This document shows, one piece after another, positions 1 through 11,349 of a stretch of DNA of 64,000 nt. Origin of the DNA: Macrophomina tecta. Lineage: Eukaryota > Ascomycota > Dothideomycetes > Botryosphaeriales > Botryosphaeriaceae. Made by a program: the position numbers and the translations under genes. Positions within the stretch are counted from its first letter, which is position 1, and every line of letters starts with the position of its first letter. The stretch is from positions 3,192,215 through 3,256,214 of the forward strand of contig JAKSGN010000037.1 in assembly GCA_024180945.1 (NCBI GenBank), written 5' to 3'. A model generated the notes under the pieces. It was not told where the DNA came from, searched no databases, and was given only the letters and a program-made list of their open reading frames with translations.

Positions 1-438
1 CGCTACGCCCTCATTCCCCTCGGGCTTCTCCTCGGCTTCCTCGCTCCTATCCCCTTTTATTTGCTCCATCGTCTCTTCCCCACGTACACCATCTTCTCGT
101 ACATCAACACGCCTATCATACTGGCCTACGCCGGCTTCCTCAGCGTAGGTATATCCAGTTCAATGCTTTCGTATTTCCTGATCGGCTTCGCGAGCCAGTT
201 CTGGCTACGCCGCTACAAACCAGGCTGGTTCGTCAAGTATAACTACGTACTGGCGGCGGCGCTAGATGGTGGAACGCAGGTCTTAGTTTTCCTACTCACA
301 TACACTGTATTGGGCGGCGTGGGACCCGAAGTTAAGTTTCCAAAATACTGGGGGAATAACGCCGATGGGAATTTTGATTATTGCATGAGAGATCCGGGGA
401 GTGCCAGGAACATGGGCGGGTCCGTGGATACCGATTGA
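1..438 (+). CDS. OPT-family small oligopeptide transporter, C-terminal part (5' end outside window)
   Basis: The reading frame is open from base 1 to the TGA at 436-438, so the gene enters from the left and only about 145 C-terminal residues are seen. They contain several hydrophobic membrane segments (for example around IPLGLLLGFLAPIPFYLL, and LVFLLTYTVLGG) separated by a short loop with FWLRRYKPGWFVKYNYVLAA, a signature of fungal OPT proteins close to their C-terminus. The tail (PKYWGNNADGNFDYC) is the usual cytoplasmic or lumenal end. OPT proteins are proton-coupled importers of tetra- and pentapeptides, glutathione or metal chelates at the plasma membrane. There is no RIP signature, which contrasts with the repeats that begin about 300 bp downstream. 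The family call is from residue patterns only; substrate cannot be told. Confidence 0.85.
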   Translation, partial: RYALIPLGLLLGFLAPIPFYLLHRLFPTYTIFSYINTPIILAYAGFLSVGISSSMLSYFLIGFASQFWLRRYKPGWFVKYNYVLAAALDGGTQVLVFLLTYTVLGGVGPEVKFPKYWGNNADGNFDYCMRDPGSARNMGGSVDTD

Positions 439-733
439 CTTTATCGGTTGGACAAAAAAAACGGCTATGATAAACATCGGTTCATATATGCGTCACTTAG
501 TGGGCATGTGTCCGGGAATTCTCCATCAACGGATGCGCACCTGACCCTTCTATTCGGGGTACCGCGCTTGGGAGCGACGTTGTCAATCGATGAGGCGTTT
601 AGTACGCTATAACCGCGGCGCATCATCAATCTTAAACATTCTAAACTTGGCAAGGTAACTCTCGCATGCCTAGGAAAATTCCATAGACTTCCCGTCTAAT
701 GTAAGAAGGTATATAGAAGTTGTACTATTTTAA
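439..733. other. Intergenic spacer 3' of the OPT gene
   Basis: About 300 bp of ordinary base composition between the OPT stop and the TA dinucleotide (734-735) at which the first pogo element begins. It should hold the OPT 3' UTR and terminator. I see no further gene in it; two short antisense ORFs are not convincing. Confidence 0.5.
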
Positions 734-735
734 TA

Positions 736-779
736 ACGTGTTCCACAAGCGAGTGCATCACACAAGCGAGTGCATCATT
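736..779 (+). repeat. pogo copy 1 left terminal inverted repeat
   Basis: Begins ACGTGTTCCACAAGCGAG and carries the 17-bp motif CACAAGCGAGTGCATCA twice in tandem. It is the reverse complement of the right end of pogo copy 2 (about 22720-22762). Target TA at 734-735. Confidence 0.8.
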
Positions 780-899
780 CCATTAAACCTCTACCACTTT
801 AAGTATGAATTACTCCACAACGAGTTATAAAATCGATTATCTATAATATACATTCTATTCTATAGTGGTTTCTGCATCTTTTTGACATGTGCGAGAATT

Positions 900-2719
900 A
901 TGCCCAACTTCGCCGCATTGCCCACATCGCCGTCGCTTTATCGCAGGCCTATCCGATTGCGCATCACCTTATCGCATTTCCTGCGAAATCTGCCCATTAA
1001 CTACCACTAGCTTTATTAAGTCCTACCCCTCTTAAATCGTAAGCGTCCCTTACTGCTGGATTCGCTTCTTCTTGCGCTTTTTACGGCCTATTGCGGCCTC
1101 ATTTGCCTTTTAAAGGCCCGCGACTTCGGCCTACAATAGAACAGCTGAATACGCTATTATTTAAGCCCCTTTTGCAAGCTTATTCAACGCCTCGTTAATT
1201 AGCGTAGGTGAGCTATCCTGGTGCCGTGTAACTCTACCCCAATAAGCTCAGTTTGACTGACTAATTCAGCTGGGTTATATGGTGTTTAGGAGTCCCAAGC
1301 CGTAGCCTCGGACTAGGGTGGCGTTGGCGTCCGAAGTCGAACATCAAGCTTTAAAATCACGGCGTCTAGATTATATAGAACTAATCCTGCGCCTCGGAGT
1401 CCCCTAGTAATATTCTACGGTATAAAGGCGGCTTCGAACGCCTCTTTAAATGCTAGTAAAAACTCGAGCTTCGTAATATAGTTAATATAGTTTCGTATTA
1501 GGCCCTCGATCCGCTTCCCGTACGCCTTCTTAAGGGCCGTAAAACAACTAACATCAAGTAGTTAGAGGAGGTGGGATGAATACGCAGGCATATAGAGCGT
1601 GATAATCCTATATTCCTGGTAAAACGACTCGAATTTAGCTAAATAATGGCTCTCGTGGCCGTTAAGAATTAAAAGACGATATACTCTAGTTATACGATCC
1701 TTCGTGTGCTTTTCGAAGTGCTGCAGCTACTAGAACGTAGGCTTATTTATCGTCTAACTGTTATCGCTCGTTACGATAACCTATTCGCCTGGTATATCGT
1801 CGCTGTACTAAGCTGAAAGGTGGTATTGTTCCTTAAATATTACGAACGGCGGGATCGCTCACCCTTTCGCGTTAACTCCTAGGATTATTAAAACCTACTC
1901 GCGATTGCCTGGCTGCCTTGTCTTTAGTCGAGTACGTCGTTCGGAGGCTGTGATAACTATTGCGGCTGTAGTAACGCCTATAAGAAAGCCCGCTTTGTTA
2001 ACGTTAAAGATATCGTCGTCTACGATTCCGTACTTCGCGATTATATTTCGTACGAGGTTAAATGTTGGATTTAGGTAAGTAAAGAGTAGTGAGGTTAGAA
2101 AAGAGAGTAGATTCTATCTATTTTTTTAAAGAGAGATAAAAGAGTGTCTTTATATATATAACTTTAGATAGTATAACCGAGGAAGTATTAGATCCGAGGA
2201 TATTATATTACCGAGGGCAGGAAGTAACCGAGGAAGGAATTAATATAGTGCCTAAGAAAGTAGTAAGATAGTCTAATATTAAACTAGTCTGTAATAAGCT
2301 CTAGATTCTTGTATTTAGCCCTCTAGTTATCGTACTTACGATTTAGATGTGTTCTAAGCTTAGGGGTTCGCTTTATAAAGTTAGTAGGCTAGTTCTTACT
2401 AACCTAGCCTCTAGCGCGGCTAGCGAGGAGCTTATTCGCTATATCTCTAACGGCTTCGAGTCTAGGCGGAAATCCTCGCGAATCTAGATCGAGAATACAC
2501 TCGACGATAATAAATTCTTCGGTAGGCGTAAGCTTTCGAGAGTTAGATACGTAATCGCATTAGAAAGAAATATCTTTAGCGCGTTAATTTATAGTCGAGT
2601 AGTAGACGGCGTACTCCTTTATAGCGCCTTAGGCGGTCGGGATTTAGTTTTTCTAGAGCGCTAAAATAGCTAGAATAACTACACTTTTATTATTTAATAA
2701 TTAATAATAAGTTAGTTAA
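900..2719 (-). pseudogene. pogo/Fot1 DDE transposase, copy 1, RIP-inactivated
   Basis: Read on the minus strand through stops, the region 2284-2719 gives the N-terminal DNA-binding part (HTH/CENP-B-like, motif TPTEESVIVERILDLDSRGF in copy 2). Region 900-2057 gives the DDE core and C-terminus. The catalytic motifs are recognisable: IFNVNKAGF (family FDE, first Asp changed to Asn), LLILNGHESH near 1650-1690 (family LDGH, second Asp changed to Asn) and LLDVSCF near 1550 (third Asp retained). Two of three acidic residues are lost by G-to-A changes typical of RIP, besides in-frame TAG/TAA codons. The protein is therefore dead. The solo LTR at 2063-2278 splits the coding region. Confidence 0.7.
2063..2278. 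repeat. Solo LTR, 216 bp, TSD ttaaa
   Basis: Relative to pogo copy 2 there is an insertion starting TGTTGGATTTAGG and ending CTAATA (from CTAACA), flanked by the 5-bp duplication ttaaa at 2058-2062 and 2279-2283. Termini TG...CA-type and a 5-bp duplication are what LTR retrotransposons leave. It holds several ccgagga/ccgaggaa repeats. The family (copia or gypsy) is unknown. Confidence 0.75.
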
Positions 2720-3103
2720 TGTTACGACACTAGCTAGAGAAGATAGAGGAAGAATAGCCCTACTTTCTAGAAAAGATTCTAACCCCTCGGAGCGGGAAAT
2801 TCTTAGTCTAGATCACGCCCTAAAGGGTAGAAGGTAGATCTATTACCTAGCGCACTAACTATAGATTACTCGACTTACTAGATTACAGTAAGCTAGCTAG
2901 TAATTTACCGTAATCTAACTAAATACTTTATATATATAGGCTATACTTATTTATAGTTAATAGGACCCTCGTAGTTAACTTATTAATTAATTCTTATTTT
3001 AATATTATATACGATTCTTTTCTACCTACTGCTATAGCCCCTTAAAAGCCTATACTACCTAACGATACACCCGACCTCCCCTAGAAAGAGTAACAGCGTA
3101 ATA
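2720..3103 (+). repeat. 5' LTR of gypsy element B
   Basis: 384 bp, begins TGTTACGACACTAGCTAG; matches 8957-9340 over its whole length. It is followed at 3104 by CTTTAACTACTACTC, a leader also found after the LTRs of elements A1, A2 and C. Confidence 0.85.
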
Positions 3104-3479
3104 CTTTAACTACTACTCTATAGGCACCGGAGGTAATTACCTAGTAAAGAATACTAACTATAAATAATAAGAATTTTCTACCCTAGTATAACCCCTAAGG
3201 GGAAGACGTGCCTATAACTAAGAAATAGCCCCGCCCTAACCTTAATTCTAAGACCCTACGTAGGCCTTATACGGGCTTATCTAGAACCTTTAAGCTACTA
3301 TATAGCGCCTCGAACTTAGCTAACGAAAGTAATCTAAATAAATAGCCCGCCTAATCTAAAACCTAACTCCTACGACTACCTATTTAATATAGACCCCGAT
3401 AACTAACTAGAAAGTTACGTAAGGACCCGCCTTAAATTCTAAACCCGTAGATCTAGTCGCACCTCTAGCCTTTAAACTA

Positions 3480-6400
3480 AAAATTAAGGCCCTAGATATA
3501 TTTAATAGAGCTAGAGGATAACTAGATAAATTTCTATAATAAATTTAAATGTACTTTTATATATATTAAACCTCCTTTTAAGATAATATCTAAAAGGTAC
3601 TATTCGCTAGCTCCTACCTAAGGGGTAATACTACTAGATAGTTTAAACTATACTAGATTAATTAGAATAGCGCTAAGCTATACGAAGAAACTAAAGAAAT
3701 TATTAATAGTTTTAAAAAATTTACTAAGGTACTACGTGCTATATTTAATAATAAGAATTACTACTAAGATATCGCCTATTAAACCTACCGCCTAAAATAA
3801 ACTAGATTAGCCGCTAACTATACTACCCGGTTTCGACTATAGCCTTATACCTTAAATAGAATAATAAGGTCTTGCATATACTCTACTATAAGGGACTTAA
3901 GAACTATATTAAGAATAAATTCACCCGTACTAAGCTATCTACTACGTATTAGAAAATAGTATATACTATAATCTAGATTAACTTATATATATATAATCGC
4001 TTTCGGAAGATAGGAAGATTTTCTAGAAATATTACTAATACTACTTAACCCTATAATAGTCTACTACTAGGGGACTCTATAGACCTAGATACTAACTAAT
4101 AAAGAACCCCCCGGCTAGCGCTAGAAGAAAAATAATGCTAATATAAAAAAGATTTTTACTTCTACTATAGAAAGTATAGATATATTAGTAGAAACTATCT
4201 AGATAAGTAAACTAGTAACTAACGAACTAACGATAAAAGAACTACCTTAGCTACTAAAAAATAGTCTAAAACTCTTAATTATAATACTCTCTACTAGTCT
4301 ATCTATAGTATTAAAGCCTATCTAACTTACTAAGAAGCTAAAAATATTAATAAGTACTATTTAAAAAACTAGAAACGCCTACTAAACTAGAATTATAGTA
4401 GGTAAGCCCCCTATTCTATAGAACTATAGTAGTATTAACTAGAAATACTATAGAATACCTACTAGAGAACGAAGAAGACTCTATAAAATATAAAAACTAC
4501 TAGATTATTATAATAAAGATTAACAGACGCCGAGCGCTTACCCTTATTAACTTAGTATTATAAGGGAACTACGTCTTAAACTAATTTATAGAAAAAGCTA
4601 ATCTAAAGCCCTAAAAAAAGAACTAATTCTATTAGCTAAGAATAATTAATAAATTACCTAGCTTCTTTAGAGATAAAAAGGTAATTATTAAAATTCTAAA
4701 ACTAATTCTTAAATATAAAGACTATAGAGAACGTATCTATCTAGATATTACTAAGATTTCTAAGTATAATATTATTCTCGGTATTCCTTAGTAAAAGAAA
4801 TAGAAAGTATAATATAACTAGAATAACGGAGAAATTATCCTTAAGTCTAAAGAATAAAATTAAAGAGAACTAGAATAAAAACTACGTACTATAGCTAAAC
4901 CTATTATCTATATAAGCCTAATCTCGAAAGCTACGCTAGAAAAGATACGAAAGAAGAAATAAGCGATTAAAATAATATAGTATCGCCCTACTACTATAAA
5001 TAAAGAATAAACCTAGTAGATTAGCGCTACTAGATAAGAAAAACTAGACTATCTAATATTTATTAGAGAAGATAACTCTATTAGAATATATAAATAGTAT
5101 TTTAATAGCGTCTTTAAGGAATACTACCGGTTTAAGAAGATTTTTAGAGAAAAGATTAAAGACGCGCTACTAAAATACTAACTATAGAACTATAAGATTA
5201 ACCTAAAACTAGATACTAAACCTTAATTTAGGCTATTATATCTAATATTAGAAAAAGAGTTATAAGCGATAAGAGAATACCTAGATTTATTACTAAAAAA
5301 AGAATATATTTAACTCTTCTAGTCTTTAGTAGAATTACCCGTTCTCTTTATACTAAAACTAGGAGGTAAGTTACGTCTTTATATAGATTATAGATCTTTA
5401 AATAATATTATTATTAAGAACTGCTACTCTCTATTCTATATTAATAAACTAAGAAATCGCCTCTTAGAAGTATAATTCTTTACTAAACTAGACCTATAGA
5501 ACGGATACTACCTTATCTAAATTAAAAAAGAATATAAATAGAAAACTATATTTTAAACCTAATACGGCCTATATAAATATTTAGTAATACTTTTTAGACT
5601 TACTAACGCTTTTACTACGTTCTAAGCCCTCGTTAACTACGTTCTATAGAAATATTTAGATAGATTCTATATAGCTTATCTTAATAATATCCTAATTTAC
5701 TCGGAAACCCTAAAAGAATATAAGAAATACGTATCTAAGGTTCTTTAAAAACTACTTAAATATAGCCTCTTAGTTAAACTAGAAAAATATACCTTCTATA
5801 CCCAAAAGATTAAATTTCTAGGCTTTATTATTAAACTAGAAAAAGTAGTTATAGACCTAAAAAAGATAGAAGATATTCTAAAATAGTCTAAACTAAGAAA
5901 TATTAAAGAAATATAAGTCTTTTTAGAATTTACTAACTTCTATTAGTAGTTTATTAAATAATACTTCTATATAGCCGAATTACTAATTTAACTTACCTAA
6001 AAAGATACCTTATTCGCCTAGAAAGAACTATAATAGAAAGTATTTAACTAACTTAAAAAAGCCTTCGTAGAAGCCCCTATATTAATTATATTTAATTTTA
6101 ATAAGCCTCTCTATCTCGAAACTAATATATCTAACTACGCTATTAGCGCTACTCTTAGCTAGCTAGATAATAAGAAAAGATTATATTCTATCGCGCACTA
6201 CTCTTATAAAATATTACCTATAGAACTTAACTACGAGATATATAATAAAGAACTACTTACGATTATTATAGTATTTAAGAAATAGTAATATTACCTTAAA
6301 AAAGCTAACTACGAAATTATAATATATTTAGATTATAAGAACCTAGAATACTTTATAACTACTAAGATATTAAATAGAAGATAAGTATAATAAATAGAAT

Positions 6401-7900
6401 AACTCGTCCCCTTCTACTTTAAGATCTACTACTATAAAGAAAATAAAAATAGTAAAATAAACGTACTTAGCTATAAAGCTAATTATATAAAAGAAAAGCT
6501 AAAATTATCGCTAGTAGTACTTAGATAAAATAATAATAGTATATTAGGCTCTAACCGCCCCTAAATTATCGAAGAACTTAACGTACTATAGAAAGAATAA
6601 ATACTAGTATCTATTATAAGACTAAAAAGTTTTATTAATAATAAAAAGCTTCTAAAAGCTCTAATATCTAAATAAAAACCTAAAGATAATAAGAAACTAT
6701 AAGATAAAGAACCTATGCCTATACTAGAAGAAACTATAGAAGAAATAGTAAAAAAAAAGAAAATAATACTACTACTTAGAAATAAATTATCTAAAGAAAA
6801 TATAATAATAACCTACTATTCTAGAAACTACTATAATAAATAGATACCCCTAAATATAATAACCCTAACCTAGTCTAAGATTATAGAGGTAATATACTAT
6901 TCCGTGGAAAAATCTACATACTAATACCTCTACGTAAATAACTAACTAAGAAATACTATAAATCTATAGTTTATAAATACCCGGGAATAATAAGAACCTT
7001 AGAACGACTTATAAGATACTTCTATTTTTTCTAAATAAGAAAAATAGTAGAAAAAGTTATCTAGAAATATAACGAATATATAAAGAATAAAGTAGTATAA
7101 TATATACTATATAAATAGCTATAGCTTATTATAACGCTAACTAAATTCTAGAAATTAGTTATAATAGACTTTATTACTAATCTACTAATTTTAGTAGACC
7201 CCGTAACTAAAATATAATATAACGCTATTCTAGTTATTATCGACTATTTAATAAAATAGGTATACTTTATTCCTTATAATAAAAAAAATTAAAGCGGAGG
7301 GCTATGCCTACCTCTTTTATAGATATATTTTTACCTACTATAGAATACCTAAGGAACTAATTATAAACTAAGACCTATAATTTAGAGCTAAGTTCTAGTA
7401 AACCTTAGTCTATAAACTAGAAACTAAATATAAGATATTAATAATAGTATACCTATAAACTAATAAATATACGAAATAAATTAATTAAATACTAGAGTAG
7501 TACCTAAGATTCTATCTAAACTATAGATAAAATAACTAGGTCGAACTTCTACCGCTAGCCTAATATGCATATAATAGTATATTAATAAAAGCTATATAAA
7601 CTATGCCTTTCTACGCTAACTATAGTTTTAATTCTACTACCTTTAGAGAACCCTAGATCTATAAAATACTTACCTAAAAAGCTATACTTAGGGTAAATTA
7701 GCTACGCGAATTATACTAAGAACTAGCTTAAGATATTAAATTTACCGTATACTAAATAGCTATATACTATAATAGATGGCACTAGGCGTCGCCGCCCCTA
7801 AAAAAGGGAAATAAAGTCTAGCTCCTTAGAAAAAAATATTAAAACTATACGATTAAATAATAAATTAGACTATAAGAAAATTAAACCCTATAAGATTAAA
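3480..7900 (+). pseudogene. gag-pol remnant of gypsy element B
   Basis: No intact ORF. Read through TAG/TAA (taken as former CAG/CAA/TGG) the plus strand gives a gag-like stretch near 3500-4400. A reverse transcriptase at about 5250-5730 has LRLYIDYRSLNN, FFTKLDLQNGYYLIQI and the catalytic box changed from [10 protein letters not shown] to YLNNILIYSE. An RNase H follows at about 6080-6480 (DTNVSNYAIS-like start, NKELLTIIIVFK), with integrase at about 6890-7780. The domain order RT-RNaseH-IN places it in Ty3/gypsy. Both catalytic Asp of the YxDD box have become Asn by G-to-A change, so the element is inactive. Confidence 0.75.
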
Positions 7901-8329
7901 AAAAACTTTTACCTATTTTTTTTAAACTTAAATTACTAAAATAAGTAGATATATATCTAGTTTTCTATATCTCTTTACTCGAATCCGTATATAGTAATAC
8001 TAAATCTAATCTAGAAATTAAAATATACCTCGATAATACTGATAGAGAATAGCTAGTAGAAAAAATTCTTAATAGAGACTAGATTAACAGTTAATATAAG
8101 TATCTTATTAAATAGAAAAAAATAAACCCCGCTAAAAATTCTTAGAAACTTTTATAGAAACTAGTCTCTTATCTTAGCTACGAAAGATTTATCTAGAAAT
8201 ACTATTAATAAAACTCTAACCGCCTAAACCTAGAGTATTCTCCTATAACATAAAACCTAGAGGAGGTATTAAGAATACCTAAAACTAGTCTATTAGTATC
8301 TTTTAAGAAACTGCCCTATTAGAACTTAC

Positions 8330-8770
8330 TATATTACTACTATCTAAACTTAATAGCTATATCGTATACGCTTTCTTAAGCTCTAGCTTCTCTAAGAATA
8401 ATAAATTTTAATATACTATTTTATACTTTTAATTATTAAGAAACTACTTCTACTGCTCTAAATGCTCTAAATAAGCTATAGAAGTAAGAAGAGAGTTTTA
8501 AGCTACCTCTAAAGTTTATTAAAAAGTAGATAGGGCCTTAGTAGTAGCTAAATATTTTTTATAAAGGCGATCGCGCTTTTAATTAACTAAGTTTCTTATA
8601 ACTATTAATAACTACTTACTAAGAACTAGAAGAATCTATAATCTTAAACTAGAATATTCTAAACGTTATAGCTATAACTCTAATAAATATACTTAGAATA
8701 ATAAAAAGATAAAGCTCCTAGCTTTTTTTTTAGTAATATTTTATACTTCTTACCCTTCTTACGGTAATAA
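8330..8770 (-). pseudogene. Reverse-oriented accessory ORF remnant of element B (coiled-coil protein)
   Basis: On the minus strand, upstream of the 3' LTR, reading through RIP stops gives a long Leu/Lys/Gln-rich heptad-like stretch (for example LEHLEQQKQFLNNQKYKIVY). It resembles the coiled-coil part of the better preserved reverse ORFs in elements A2 and C and in the tail at 48-49 kb. The cysteine cluster and start codon could not be located here because of mutation, so this is the weakest of the five cases. Confidence 0.4.
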
Positions 8771-8956
8771 CTATAGAAAGGTATAATAATAACTTCTAGA
8801 TAAGTAATATAAGTAGCTAAATTACGGCGCTTAAAGAACTTATAACTAGATATTATAAAATAAGATTAGAAATAAGTAATAAAATAGATAAGAAAAGACT
8901 ACTCTATACTTATAGCTTTAAACTTTCGGGCTAAAAGTCACCTAGAGAAGGAATAG

Positions 8957-9340
8957 TATTATAATACTAGCTAGAGAAGATAAAGAAAGAATAGCTCTAC
9001 TTTCTAAAAAAGACTTTAATTCTTTAGAGTAGAAAATTCTTAGTCTAGATTACGCTTTAAAGAGTAGAAGATAGATCTATTATCTAGTATACTAACTATA
9101 GATTACTTAACTTACTAGATTATAGTAAGCTAGCTAGTAATCTACCGTAATCTAACTAAATACCCTATATATATAGACTATACTCGTTTATAGTAGATAG
9201 AACCCTCGTAGTTAACTTATTAATTAATTTTTATTCTAATATTATATACGACTCTTTTCTACCTACCGCTATAGCCCCCCGAAAGCCTATGCTATTTAAT
9301 AATATACCCGATCTTCCCTAGAAAGAGTAATGGTATAATA
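8957..9340 (+). repeat. 3' LTR of gypsy element B
   Basis: 384 bp, matches the 5' LTR at 2720; followed by the target duplication gttaa (9341-9345) and then by the right arm of pogo copy 1. Confidence 0.85.
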
Positions 9341-9433
9341 GTTAAGATATTATATCTTAAAGAGAGAAGATATATTTTAGTAAAAAAAATAATATACTTA
9401 CTTATATAATATACTCGCTTTTAAAATATATTA

Positions 9434-9771
9434 TAATATTAATATTAGAATAGTAGTTTTATAAGCGTTATAACTATACTAGTTAGCTTTATAAGTATCT
9501 TAGTAGTATAGCTAGCGTTAGTAGTATAAATATAAGATAGTACCCCCTCTTATTTATTACGGCATAGCCTTTATAGAACCTAGAATAAATAAAAAAAAGA
9601 AATAAGTAAAGCGTAGATAAACGCCGAAAAAGATTTACTAGAAAAAATAGAAATTATATAATACTCTATTAGTTTATTAGTTTATAAGGGCTTAGTAGAA
9701 TAAACTCTTAAATACTAGATTAAATAGTTTAAACTATTTATAGAGATAAACTTTATAAATACTAGATTATA
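9434..9771. other. Unassigned AT-rich RIP-mutated sequence
   Basis: Lies between the right TA of pogo copy 1 and a reversed B LTR. It contains a possible LTR start (TATTAGAATAGTAG at about 9445). On the plus strand there is a K/E/I-rich stretch without family-specific motifs. It could be the 5' end of a copia element; not supported enough to call. Confidence 0.3.
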
Positions 9772-10295
9772 TATTACGCCGTTACTTTTTCTAGGGGAGG
9801 TTAGGTATATTATTAAGTAGTATAGGCTTTTAGAAAGCCGTAGCGGTAGATAAGAAAGAATTATACGTAATATTAGAGTAAGAATTAATTAATAAGTTAA
9901 CTATAAGAATTCTATCTATTATAAATAAGTATAGCCTATATATATAGGGTATTTAGTTAGATTATAGTAGATTACTAGCTAGCTTACTATAATCTAATAA
10001 GTTAAGTAATCTATAATTAGTACGCTAGGTAATAGATCTACCTTCTACCCTTTAGGGCGTAATCCGAACTAAGAATTTTTCGCTCTAAGAGATTAGAGTC
10101 TTTTCTAGAAAGTAGAGCTATTTTTTCTTCGTTTTCTCTAGCTAGTATTATAATACTATTCCCCCTCTAGGCGACTTTCGGCCTAAAAGTTTAAAGCTAT
10201 AAGTATAGAGTAGTCTTTTATCATTTATTTTATTACTTATTTCTAATCTTATTTTACGATATCTAGTTATAAGTTCTTTAAGCGCTATAATTTAG
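9772..10295 (-). mobile_element. Fragment of a second gypsy B copy, minus orientation (LTR plus 140 bp)
   Basis: 9772-10155 is the reverse complement of the B LTR (384 bp, TATTACGCCGTTAC... to ...CTAGTATTATAATA). 10156-10295 is the reverse complement of the B interior next to its 3' LTR (GCGCTATAATTTAG corresponds to B position 8818). The copy stops where the LTR of element C begins. The rest of this B copy is not found on the other side of C. Confidence 0.75.
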
Positions 10296-11037
10296 TATTA
10301 CGAACCCTACGGGCGATAGTCCCGCACGGGCAAATATCCCCTAAGGGATAGAAACCCTCACGGGAAGAAATCCCGTAGGGAAATACTAACCGTAGAAAAA
10401 CGGCGCTTAGAAAGCTTAGTTAGGAAGTAAGCGGCGTAATAGAATTCCGTAGGAGAATAACTTTCTTAAGAAAATAGTTCCCGCACGGGAAGAATAAAAA
10501 GCTATAGTTATAAGAGACTATAGTCTAGCGGTATAATACTTTCTTAGCAAGGATCGCGGGCAGAATTTAAGAAACTAGTAGAGAGGCACGTTACGCGATA
10601 ATAAATAAGATAAACATCGCTATTATTCGGCTAAGAAGGTTAGAAGTCGGATTCTAGAAAACGGGCCTTAGCGCCCGGATTACGTATAGGATCTACTTCT
10701 AGATCTTTACTAATCTAAGGCCTACCCTTTTAGATCACCATCGATCTAAGCCCTACTAGATTATATAAGATCCGAATACTATACTAGATTATTATAGCTT
10801 TCCTACGGTATATAAATATACTTATTAGATAGTACTTTAACTTTTATAGTTAACTTAAAGTTCTAATATAACCCTATTAGAGGTAATAAGCCTAACGCGC
10901 ACTACGCACTAATATATTACGTAATTACTACTATTATTCTAATTCTTTACCCTTCTCTTATTCTTTAAAGTAAATCCCTTTAGCTACCTAACCCTGCTAG
11001 GCGATTCTAAAGCCTAGTAGAAGAGGCCGCCGTTACA
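10296..11037 (+). repeat. 5' LTR of gypsy element C
   Basis: 742 bp, TATTACGAACCCTACGGG to GCCGTTACA. The first 250 bp carry several near-palindromic CCCGCACGGG / CCCTAAGGG / CCCGTAGGG motifs. It is followed by CTTTAACTACTATTCTTATAA, the leader shared with other gypsy elements here. Confidence 0.85.
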
Positions 11038-11349
11038 CTTTAACTACTATTCTTATAAGGAAAGGTAGTTCCGAGGAGGGAAATACTTAATAATAAGGTA
11101 GTATTACCCGATACTTAACGCTAACTAAGTAATATAATAAACGACGTCGATATAAATAATAACGGTCCCCTATAGCTAACTATAGCTGACCTCTTTTAGG
11201 TTATTTAAGATATATAAGGCTAGATCGGCGAACTACGTAGATAACTCTAGAAGTAGACTAACAAGAATACCTAGCTCTATTAATAAATAGGCGAACTTCG
11301 CAACTAAGCTACTCCGATAATTCTTACCCTAGTACCCATTTATATTTCA

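Larger units (their letters stand above)
2720..9340 (+). mobile_element. gypsy (Ty3-like) retrotransposon, element B, full length, RIP-degraded
   Basis: Two 384-bp LTRs (2720-3103 and 8957-9340) start with TGTTACGACACTAG and TATTATAATACTAG respectively and both end in a mutated TAATA. The insertion is flanked by gttaa (2715-2719 and 9341-9345) within pogo copy 1. The interior carries remnants of gag, reverse transcriptase, RNase H and integrase in gypsy order. It is almost entirely converted to TpA-rich sequence, with a stop roughly every 10-20 codons. A reverse-oriented accessory reading frame seems present before the 3' LTR. Confidence 0.85.
736..9431 (-). mobile_element. Fot1/pogo-like DNA transposon, copy 1, with nested insertions
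   Basis: The left terminal inverted repeat starts ACGTGTTCCACAAGCG after a TA at 734-735 and is composed of two direct copies of a motif (CACAAGCGAGTGCATCA). A RIP-mutated right repeat lies at about 9391-9431, followed by TA (9432-9433). The element lies on the minus strand: transposase N-terminus near 2690, C-terminus near 900. It is interrupted by a 216-bp solo LTR (2063-2278) and by the whole gypsy element B (2720-9340). Alignment with copy 2 (21639-22762) across 1640-2060 and 2284-2719 shows exactly where these insertions sit. The left end is almost unmutated, while the right end is heavily TpA-converted. Confidence 0.75.

Noticed and set aside
9434..9771. copia gag remnant
   Set aside because: The K/E/I-rich frame is suggestive only; RIP removes the diagnostic residues, so it was left unassigned.
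10296..10420. CRISPR-like array of short repeats
   Set aside because: The repeated CCCGCACGGG-type motifs are unequal in sequence and spacing, are in a fungal LTR and have no cas genes.
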